From [Clostridium] citroniae WAL-17108 (lineage in GTDB: Bacteria > Bacillota > Clostridia > Lachnospirales > Lachnospiraceae): 46,986 nt of DNA. Below, one piece after another: positions 41,291 to 46,986 of this stretch. The notes beneath the pieces are model-generated. The model ran no database searches and was not told the DNA's origin. It saw nothing but the letters and a program-made list of their open reading frames with translations. Each line of letters begins with the position of its first letter. The first letter of the stretch is position 1. The position numbers and the translations under genes were made by a program. The stretch covers positions 1 to 46,986 of the forward strand of contig NZ_JH376424.1 in NCBI RefSeq assembly GCF_000233455.1, given 5' to 3'.

Positions 41291-41380
41291 AAAAATTGGT
41301 TCATTTTGAGGAAATACAGCAAATTTTAGGATAATTTTTCTGCAAATCCCTAAAATCGACTTAATATTTTCATGAAAAGG

Positions 41381-41409
41381 TTGACAATCTCTTCCGGACT
41401 ACCTATAAT
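41381..41409 (+). promoter_or_regulatory. Consensus sigma-A promoter of livJ
   Basis: TTGACA (41381-41386), 17 bp, TATAAT (41404-41409): a perfect match in both boxes and spacing, with AT-rich upstream DNA. Transcription would start near 41416, about 80 bp before livJ. Such strength suits an abundant binding protein. Confidence 0.9.
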
Positions 41410-41496
41410 ATAGAAAGCTTTACATAGAAAGTCCATGATAATACAGCGATGCTATAGATCGTGGAACGTAAGGAAAAGCAAGAGGAGGAAACATTT

Positions 41497-42732
41497 ATGA
41501 AGAAGAGATTATTTAGTCTTGGCCTGGCAGTGGCCATGGCAGCTTCCCTGACAGCGTGCGGAGGCTCCAAGACAGCAGAAACAACCACAGCAGCACCGGC
41601 TGCTGAGTCAAGTGCGGCAGGGGAAACCACAGCGGCAGGTGAGGCGGCAGAAACCACAGAAGCAGCCGGCGGCGTGATCAAGATCGGCGGAATTGGGCCG
41701 ACTACCGGCGGTGCTGCAGTATACGGCCTGGCTGTTCAGCGCGGTGCCCAGCTGGCAGTGGATGAGATCAATGCCGCAGGCGGAATTAACGGTGCTCAGG
41801 TTGAGTTTAAATTTGAAGATGATGAGCATGACGCAGAGAAATCTGTCAATGCCTATAATACGTTAAAAGACTGGGGTATGCAGGCTCTTATGGGAACCGT
41901 TACCTCTGCTCCCTGTATTGCGGTTGCTGATAAGACGGCCTCTGACAACATGTTCCAGATCACACCATCCGGTTCTGCTGTAGAGTGTGCGGCAAACCCC
42001 AACGTATTCCGTATCTGCTTCTCCGATCCGGATCAGGGTGCAGCTTCCGCCAAGTACATTGGTGAGAACAAGCTGGCTTCCAAGATCGCTGTTATCTATG
42101 ACAGCTCTGATGTATATTCCAGCGGTATCTATGAGAAGTTTGCTGAAGAATCCAAAAACCAGGGTCTTGAGATCGTTGCAGCAGAAGCATTTACCGCTGA
42201 CAGCAACAAGGATTTCTCCACACAGTTACAGAAGGCAAAGGATGCAGGCGCCGAGCTGGTATTCCTGCCTATCTACTATACAGAGGCTTCCCTGATCTTA
42301 CAGCAGGCTGACAAGACAGGATTTGCTCCTCAGTTCTTTGGATGCGATGGTATGGACGGTATCCTTCAGGTTCAGAACTTTGACACCAAGCTGGCAGAGG
42401 GCCTGATGCTTCTTACACCATTTGCAGCGGATGCTTCCGATGATTTGACCGTTAACTTTGTAAAGAGCTACAAGGATGCATACAATGAAGTTCCTGTACA
42501 GTTTGCAGCCGATGCCTATGATGCGATCTACGCCATCAAGGCAGCAATGGAAGATGCAGGCGTGACATCTGATATGGATGCAAGCGCTATCTGTGATGCA
42601 CTTAAGACCTCTATGCTGAACATCAAGCTGGATGGACTGACCGGCGAGGGTATGACCTGGACAGAGGACGGCGAGCCTCATAAGGCACCTAAGGCTGTTA
42701 AGGTTGTGGACGGAGCTTACACAGCAATGTAA
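41497..42732 (+). CDS. livJ: Branched-chain amino acid ABC transporter substrate-binding lipoprotein
   Basis: A 411-residue binding protein of the LIV (Peripla_BP_6) type. A signal peptide ends at lipobox LTAC with Cys21, followed by an Ala/Thr/Glu-rich linker to about residue 57. The mature domain starts VIKIGGIGPTTGGAAVYG, then AQLAVDEINAAGGINGAQVE, which is the family's ligand-binding opening. The ATG at 41497 follows GAGGAGG; an in-frame GTG at 41461 is not needed. Ligand is inferred as leucine/isoleucine/valine from the complete livHMGF set downstream; other amino acids or amides are possible. Codon use looks highly adapted. Confidence 0.93.
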   Translation: MKKRLFSLGLAVAMAASLTACGGSKTAETTTAAPAAESSAAGETTAAGEAAETTEAAGGVIKIGGIGPTTGGAAVYGLAVQRGAQLAVDEINAAGGINGAQVEFKFEDDEHDAEKSVNAYNTLKDWGMQALMGTVTSAPCIAVADKTASDNMFQITPSGSAVECAANPNVFRICFSDPDQGAASAKYIGENKLASKIAVIYDSSDVYSSGIYEKFAEESKNQGLEIVAAEAFTADSNKDFSTQLQKAKDAGAELVFLPIYYTEASLILQQADKTGFAPQFFGCDGMDGILQVQNFDTKLAEGLMLLTPFAADASDDLTVNFVKSYKDAYNEVPVQFAADAYDAIYAIKAAMEDAGVTSDMDASAICDALKTSMLNIKLDGLTGEGMTWTEDGEPHKAPKAVKVVDGAYTAM

Positions 42733-42767
42733 TTGCAGCGATTGCAGATCATAATGCGAAACCCAAC

Positions 42768-42799
42768 AGAGGGTTGTCTCGATGACAACCCTCTTGTTT
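42768..42799 (+). terminator. Hairpin between livJ and livH
   Basis: AGAGGGTTGTC (42768-42778) pairs perfectly with GACAACCCTCT (42784-42794) around TCGAT, with a short T-rich tail. It probably lets only part of the transcripts go on, giving more binding protein than membrane subunits. Confidence 0.8.
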
Positions 42800-42822
42800 A
42801 TAGTAAGTTTCTGTGATATATT
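42794..42822 (+). promoter_or_regulatory. Possible internal promoter for livHMGF
   Basis: TTGTTT (42794-42799), 17 bp, TATATT (42817-42822), just after the hairpin. Moderate match only. Confidence 0.3.
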
Positions 42823-42887
42823 AATTTCAGTATTCTGCCGCTTCATAGTGGTAAATTAAAAAAGACTTCAGACAAAGAGGTGTAGGT

Positions 42888-43769
42888 ATGGGCTTTATTA
42901 ACTATTTGATCAACGGCGTCAGCCTGGGCAGTGTATATGCCATTATAGCTCTTGGGTATACAATGGTTTATGGGATCGCCAAAATGCTGAACTTCGCTCA
43001 TGGCGATGTTATTATGATTGGCAGCTACGTGGTATTTGTCACGGTCAGCACCATGGGATTTCCTCCCATGGTAGGGGTACTGGTGGCAGTTCTGGCCTGT
43101 ACGCTGCTGGGTATGACCATTGAGCGGATCGCTTATAAGCCCCTGCGCGGCGCCTCTCCTCTTGCAGTACTTATCACGGCCATTGGTGTCAGTTATCTGC
43201 TGCAGAATGTGGCACTGCTTATATTTGGTGCGGATACGAAGTCATTTACATCTGTTGTTACTATTCCGGCCATCAAACTGGCGGGCGGACAGATGACGAT
43301 CACAGGGGAGACCATTGTCACCATTCTTTCCTGTATCGTTATTATGATCGGTCTGACCACATTTATCAACAAATCCAAGGCAGGGCAGGCCATGCTGGCT
43401 GTTTCGGAGGACCGTGGGGCAGCTACCCTGATGGGGATCAATGTCAACGGCACCATTGCCCTTACGTTTGCGATCGGCTCCGCACTGGCTGCCGTTGCAG
43501 GCGTGCTCCTGTGCTCGGCTTACCCGTCCCTGACTCCCTATACCGGTTCCATGCCGGGCATCAAAGCCTTTGTTGCTGCTGTGTTCGGCGGCATCGGCTC
43601 TATTCCCGGTGCATTTATTGGCGGGATCCTCCTGGGTGTAATCGAGATCCTTGCAAAAGCATACATATCCTCACAGATGTCGGACGCCATCGTGTTCTCT
43701 GTGCTGATCATTGTGCTGCTTGTAAAGCCCACCGGTATTCTGGGCAAGAAGATTAATGAGAAAGTGTAG
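42888..43769 (+). CDS. livH: Branched-chain amino acid ABC permease LivH
   Basis: A 293-residue polytopic membrane protein, the LivH subunit. The start NYLINGVSLGSVYAIIALGYTMVYGIAKMLNFAHGD is diagnostic of the family. Seven to eight hydrophobic segments follow, and KAFVAAVFGGIGSIPGAFIGG is the conserved cytoplasmic loop region that meets the ATPases. AAAGAGGTG precedes the ATG. It lies 8 bp before livM. Confidence 0.95.
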   Translation: MGFINYLINGVSLGSVYAIIALGYTMVYGIAKMLNFAHGDVIMIGSYVVFVTVSTMGFPPMVGVLVAVLACTLLGMTIERIAYKPLRGASPLAVLITAIGVSYLLQNVALLIFGADTKSFTSVVTIPAIKLAGGQMTITGETIVTILSCIVIMIGLTTFINKSKAGQAMLAVSEDRGAATLMGINVNGTIALTFAIGSALAAVAGVLLCSAYPSLTPYTGSMPGIKAFVAAVFGGIGSIPGAFIGGILLGVIEILAKAYISSQMSDAIVFSVLIIVLLVKPTGILGKKINEKV

Positions 43770-43777
43770 GTGCCGGT

Positions 43778-44851
43778 ATGAAGAGTAACGCAAAGCGTAA
43801 AACATTTATCAATAATATGATCACTTACGGAATGGTGGCGGCAGCCTATGTCATCATGCAGATCCTGGTGGGTACAGGCCATGTGTCCAGCCTGATGAAG
43901 GGACTTTTAGTTCCCTTCTGTATCTATGTGATCATGGCTGTTTCCCTGAACCTGACTGTTGGTATCCTGGGTGAGCTGAGCCTGGGCCATGCAGGATTTA
44001 TGTGCGTGGGCGCATTTGCAGGCGCCCTGTTTTCCAAGTGTATGAAGGGGGTTATTGACCCCACCCTGGGAATGGTGATCGCCATTATCATCGGGGCTGT
44101 CACAGCAGCAGCCTTCGGCATACTGATCGGTATTCCGGTACTGCGCCTGAGAGGCGATTATCTGGCCATTGTAACCCTGGCATTCGGCGAGATCATCAAG
44201 AACCTGGTAAACGCCGTTTATCTGGGACGTGACACGGCAGGATTTCATATTTCCTTTAAGGATTCCATGTCCCTGAACCTGGAGGAGGGCGGCGAAGTGC
44301 TGATCAAGGGGGCCCAGGGAATTACAGGAACGCCCCAGACCGCTACCTTTACCATTGGAGTGATCCTGGTTCTGGTCACCCTGTTTATAGTGATCAATCT
44401 GGTGAATTCCAGAGCGGGACGCGCCATCATGGCGATCCGCGACAACCGGATCGCAGCAGAGTCCATTGGTATCAATATCACAAAATATAAGCTGCTGGCT
44501 TTCTCTGTTTCCGCAGGTCTGGCCGGTGTGGCGGGCGTACTGTACGCCCACAACCTGACCACCCTGACAGCGCTGCCCAAGAACTTTGGATACAACATGT
44601 CCATTATGATCCTAGTGTATGTGGTTCTGGGAGGCATTGGAAGTATCCGGGGATCGGTGATCGCAACCGTTATCCTCTACCTTCTTCCGGAAATGCTCAG
44701 GGGACTCAGCAACTACCGTATGCTCATGTATGCTGTGGTGCTGATCCTTGCCATGCTCTTTAACTCCGCGCCGCAGTTTGTGACCATGCGTGAGCGTGTG
44801 GCAGAGAAGTTCAGCAGGAAAGATAAGAATCCGGCAAAGGAGGCGGCATAA
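43778..44851 (+). CDS. livM: Branched-chain amino acid ABC permease LivM
   Basis: A 357-residue polytopic membrane protein, the LivM partner of LivH. Family blocks are VSLNLTVGILGELSLGHAGFMCVGAFAGAL, LRGDYLAIVTLAFGEII and RAIMAIRDNRIAAESIGIN, the last being the ATPase contact loop. An internal stretch of about 45 residues (near 165-190, SLNLEEGGEVLIKGAQG) is a loop before a new helix. It ends 1 bp before livG, suggesting coupled translation. Confidence 0.95.
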   Translation: MKSNAKRKTFINNMITYGMVAAAYVIMQILVGTGHVSSLMKGLLVPFCIYVIMAVSLNLTVGILGELSLGHAGFMCVGAFAGALFSKCMKGVIDPTLGMVIAIIIGAVTAAAFGILIGIPVLRLRGDYLAIVTLAFGEIIKNLVNAVYLGRDTAGFHISFKDSMSLNLEEGGEVLIKGAQGITGTPQTATFTIGVILVLVTLFIVINLVNSRAGRAIMAIRDNRIAAESIGINITKYKLLAFSVSAGLAGVAGVLYAHNLTTLTALPKNFGYNMSIMILVYVVLGGIGSIRGSVIATVILYLLPEMLRGLSNYRMLMYAVVLILAMLFNSAPQFVTMRERVAEKFSRKDKNPAKEAA

Positions 44852-44852
44852 C

Positions 44853-45611
44853 ATGGCATTACTTGAAGTAAAGAATTTAAGCATTTCCTTTGGCGGACTT
44901 AAGGCAGTTGACAATTTCCAGATCAGTATTGATAAAGGGCAGCTCTATGGCCTGATCGGGCCTAACGGCGCCGGAAAGACCACGATCTTCAATCTGCTTA
45001 CGGGCGTATATAAGCCGGATGCAGGAAGCATAGAGCTGGACGGCGTCAATGTAACGGGAAGAAAGACCACGGAGATCAATCAGGCAGGGATTGCAAGGAC
45101 GTTCCAGAATATCCGTCTGTTTAAGGATCTGTCCGTGCTGGACAATGTAAAGGCGGGACTGCACAACCACTACAAATACTCCACGGCGGCCGGTATCTTC
45201 AGATTGCCAAGGTATTATAAGACAGAGAAGCAGATGGATGAAAAGGCCATGGAGCTGTTACATGTATTCGGGCTGGATCATGAATGTGATTACAAGGCAT
45301 CCAACCTGCCATACGGCAAGCAGAGAAAGCTGGAGATAGCCAGGGCGCTTGCCACAAAACCCAAACTGCTTCTTTTGGACGAGCCTGCGGCAGGTATGAA
45401 TCCCAACGAGACAGCAGAGCTTATGGAAACCATCCGTTTTGTGCGGGACAATTTTGATATGACGATCCTTCTCATTGAACACGATATGAAGCTGGTAAGC
45501 GGAATCTGTGAAGAACTGACCGTACTGAACTTTGGCCAGGTCCTTTGCCAGGGTGAGACCGGCATGGTCCTGCACAATCCGGAAGTAGTAAAAGCGTATC
45601 TTGGTGAATAG
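44853..45611 (+). CDS. livG: Branched-chain amino acid ABC ATPase LivG
   Basis: A 252-residue ATPase subunit. Walker A is GPNGAGKTT, the signature region reads LPYGKQRKLEIARAL (the usual LSGGQ is replaced by LPYGKQ, normal for LivG), and Walker B is LLLLDEPAAGMNP, with the switch His in LIEHDM. The ATG at 44853 follows AAAGGAGGCGG; the in-frame extension upstream lies inside livM and is not used. Confidence 0.96.
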   Translation: MALLEVKNLSISFGGLKAVDNFQISIDKGQLYGLIGPNGAGKTTIFNLLTGVYKPDAGSIELDGVNVTGRKTTEINQAGIARTFQNIRLFKDLSVLDNVKAGLHNHYKYSTAAGIFRLPRYYKTEKQMDEKAMELLHVFGLDHECDYKASNLPYGKQRKLEIARALATKPKLLLLDEPAAGMNPNETAELMETIRFVRDNFDMTILLIEHDMKLVSGICEELTVLNFGQVLCQGETGMVLHNPEVVKAYLGE

Positions 45612-45625
45612 GAGGAGAGGTTATT

Positions 45626-46336
45626 ATGGCTATGCTTGAAGTCAGAAACCTGGAAGTATACTATGGTGTGATCCAGGCCATAAAGGGAATCTCCTTTGAT
45701 GTAAACCAGGGAGAGATCGTAGCGCTTATCGGTGCCAACGGGGCAGGAAAGACCACCACCCTGCACACCATTACCGGTCTGATCAGCGCAAAATCAGGAA
45801 AGATCATTTACGAGGGAACGGATATAACCAAGGTTCCCGGATATAAACTGGTCAATATGGGCATTGCCCATGTGCCGGAGGGCAGGAGAGTGTTTGCAAC
45901 CCTTACGGTTCTTCAGAACCTGAAGATGGGAGCTTACACCAGGAAAGACAAGGAAGAGATAGACAGCACCCTTAAAATGATCTACAGCCGTTTCCCACGT
46001 TTGGAGGAGCGGAAGAATCAGCTGGCCGGAACTCTTTCCGGCGGCGAGCAGCAGATGCTTGCAATGGGGCGTGCCCTTATGAGCCATCCCAGGATGATTG
46101 TAATGGATGAGCCCTCCATGGGACTCTCACCCATTTACGTAAACGAGATCTTTGATATCATCCAGAAGATCAACGGGGACGGGACTACTGTGCTTTTAGT
46201 GGAACAGAATGCGAAGAAGGCCCTCTCCATCGCCAACCAGGCATATGTTCTGGAGACCGGCAATATCGCCCTCAGCGGGGATGCCGGGGAACTTATGAAT
46301 AATGATCAGGTAAAGAAAGCATATCTCAGCGAGTAA
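45626..46336 (+). CDS. livF: Branched-chain amino acid ABC ATPase LivF
   Basis: A 236-residue ATPase, partner of LivG. Walker A GANGAGKTTTL, signature LSGGEQQMLAMGRAL, Walker B MIVMDEPSMGLSP and LLVEQNAKKAL are all typical of LivF. AGGAGGAGAGG precedes the ATG. Last gene of the livJHMGF operon, followed by a terminator. Confidence 0.96.
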   Translation: MAMLEVRNLEVYYGVIQAIKGISFDVNQGEIVALIGANGAGKTTTLHTITGLISAKSGKIIYEGTDITKVPGYKLVNMGIAHVPEGRRVFATLTVLQNLKMGAYTRKDKEEIDSTLKMIYSRFPRLEERKNQLAGTLSGGEQQMLAMGRALMSHPRMIVMDEPSMGLSPIYVNEIFDIIQKINGDGTTVLLVEQNAKKALSIANQAYVLETGNIALSGDAGELMNNDQVKKAYLSE

Positions 46337-46370
46337 CATGTAAAGATATGGGACCTGACGGGGGAATGGG

Positions 46371-46404
46371 AACGGGGACCGGATCAAGACCGGTTCCTGT
46401 TTTT
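46371..46404 (+). terminator. Intrinsic terminator after livF
   Basis: AACGGGGACCGG (46371-46382) pairs with CCGGTTCCTGTT (46390-46401), with a few wobble or mismatched positions, followed by TTT. Confidence 0.75.
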
Positions 46405-46492
46405 GTATTTCGGGAAAAACACTGCAGATGAATAAAGTTTATTTTACCCCATTTTTTAAAAAGTTTGGGGAGTCCGTTTTCGGATATTGAAA

Positions 46493-46521
46493 TTGACCGC
46501 CATATATGCTATATATAGATT
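46493..46521 (+). promoter_or_regulatory. Candidate promoter of the coiled-coil repeat gene
   Basis: TTGACC (46493-46498), 17 bp, TAGATT (46516-46521). The upstream part of the gap (46405-46492) holds only small dyads, such as CCCCA/TGGGG around a run of T and A. Confidence 0.45.
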
Positions 46522-46556
46522 ACCGCCTGTGATCGAGACAGTAACTTAACGATCAG

Positions 46557-46588
46557 AACACCTGGATTTTCACCCGGGTGTTTTATAT
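46557..46588 (+). terminator. Terminator-like hairpin in the leader of the repeat gene
   Basis: AACACC (46557-46562) pairs with GGTGTT (46577-46582), with extra GG/CC pairing inside and a T-rich tail. As it lies between the candidate promoter and the gene, it could act as an attenuator. Confidence 0.5.
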
Positions 46589-46592
46589 TCTT

Positions 46593-46621
46593 GTTTACTC
46601 TCGGAGACTCCGAGCGTAAAC
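46593..46621. promoter_or_regulatory. 29-bp palindrome before the repeat gene
   Basis: GTTTACTCTCGGAG (46593-46606), one central A, then CTCCGAGCGTAAAC (46608-46621): two 14-bp arms with one mismatch. It ends about 9 bp before the AAAGGAGG ribosome binding site. The central single-base spacer suits a DNA operator for a dimeric protein better than an RNA hairpin. Confidence 0.65.
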
Positions 46622-46642
46622 TCTTTGGAAAGGAGGGAAGAG

Positions 46643-46986
46643 ATGCTTGATAAAAGGGATTTAGAGATGATCCGTATTATTATGAAGGAAGAGATTTCGG
46701 CTTCTGAGGAACGCATGGATGTACGCATGGATGCACGTTTTGCAGAGCAGGAGAAGCGCATTGATGTACGTTTTGCAGAGCAGGAGAAGCGTATTGATAC
46801 ACGTTTTGCAGAGCAGGAGAAGCGTATTGATGCACGTTTTGCAGAGCAGGAGAAGTGTATTGATGCTACGTTTTGCAGAGCAGGAGAAGCGTATTGATGC
46901 TACGTTTGCAGAGCGAGGAGAAGTGTATTGATGCACGTTTTACAGAGCAGGAGAAGTGTATTGATGCACGTTTTGCAGAGCAGGAG
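46643..46986 (+). pseudogene. Hendecad coiled-coil repeat protein, frameshifted and cut by the window end
   Basis: The ATG at 46643 follows a strong AAAGGAGG. The N terminus MLDKRDLEMIRIIMKEEISASEE leads into copies of an 11-residue unit with core RFAEQEKRID, which predicts a long right-handed (hendecad) coiled coil. No function is recognised. In the fifth unit an extra T (46867) shifts the frame and a stop follows at 46895-46897; the sixth unit has further indels, and later units continue in other frames. The gene may be truly broken, phase-variable, or damaged by assembly in a repeat array. It continues beyond the window. Confidence 0.6.
46730..46986 (+). repeat. 33-bp tandem repeat array
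   Basis: Units begin at 46730, 46763, 46796, 46829, 46862, 46896, 46930 and 46963 (last one incomplete). The core is CGTTTTGCAGAGCAGGAGAA. Units 5 and 6 are 34 bp because of indels (extra T at 46867; extra T at 46901, one T lost near 46904, extra G at 46915). The others are 33 bp and differ at one to three bases. Confidence 0.92.

Noticed and set aside
46730..46986. Regular repeats considered as a CRISPR array
   Set aside because: The 33-bp units are directly adjacent, with no unique spacers, and encode a regular 11-residue pattern; no cas genes are near.
1..46986. tRNA, rRNA, prophage, toxin-antitoxin or defence genes
   Set aside because: Looked for on both strands; no tRNA or rRNA sequence, integrase, restriction enzyme, toxin pair or phage gene was recognised.

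Overview
The window looks like chromosomal DNA of a spore-forming, anaerobic Lachnospiraceae bacterium of the Clostridium/Enterocloster type. The reasons are the sporulation genes yqfC and yqfD, a SpoVB-type flippase, a BofC-like protein, a sugar ABC operon with a PocR-domain AraC regulator, clostridial gene pairings (miaB-mutS, rnhB-yraN-pgeF, der-plsY-gpsA), strong AGGAGG ribosome binding sites, and a base composition near 50% GC (judged by eye, not computed). Family calls come from recognising protein motifs; no database search was run.

Layout. 1-300: the 5' end of a frameshifted IS110-family element on the minus strand. 381-1778: an amidohydrolase of the 8-oxoguanine deaminase type. 1870-2778 (-): a cysteine-containing DUF4397 protein of unknown role. 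2861-9020: a sporulation/RNA-maturation operon yqfC-yqfD-phoH-ybeY, then a DUF3048 lipoprotein and a SpoVB/MurJ-like flippase. 9128-12428: a BofC-like protein and two FAD-dependent oxidoreductases. 12498-14881: proline synthesis (proB, a DUF896 gene, proA). 14914-16989: signal peptidase I, YaaA and a Crp/Fnr regulator. 17114-18765: an apparently SOS-controlled pair, a small unrecognised protein plus a Y-family polymerase. 18771-25498: a carbohydrate locus with a divergent AraC-type regulator, a CUT1-type ABC importer and a GH2 glycosidase. 25657-36152: housekeeping genes miaB, mutS, trmD, a CNNM/CorC transporter, rplS, a second lepB, rbgA, rnhB, yraN and pgeF. 36344-37552 (-): a long PRPP synthetase. 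37926-41216: a DUF6472 protein, der, plsY and gpsA. 41381-46336: a complete branched-chain amino acid ABC importer, livJHMGF. 46493-46986: the start of a coiled-coil gene with 33-nt (11-residue) repeats, broken by frameshifts and running off the end.

The genes are mostly ordinary and form coherent operons, several with near-consensus sigma-A promoters (41381-41409, 30862-30890) and clear intrinsic terminators. The parts that deserve a second look are mainly regulatory or small: the LexA-box promoter over a small protein/DinB pair, a row of four 22-bp repeats that each encode a GNRA-loop mini-hairpin at the phoH stop codon, two perfect hairpins in the miaB leader, a candidate SigE promoter before yqfC, and a 29-bp palindrome before the repeat gene. 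Both ends of the window lie in sequence that is repetitive by nature (an insertion sequence and a tandem repeat array), and both carry frameshifts, so assembly error must be considered there. I did not find a clear large novel system such as a defence island, CRISPR array or biosynthetic cluster.
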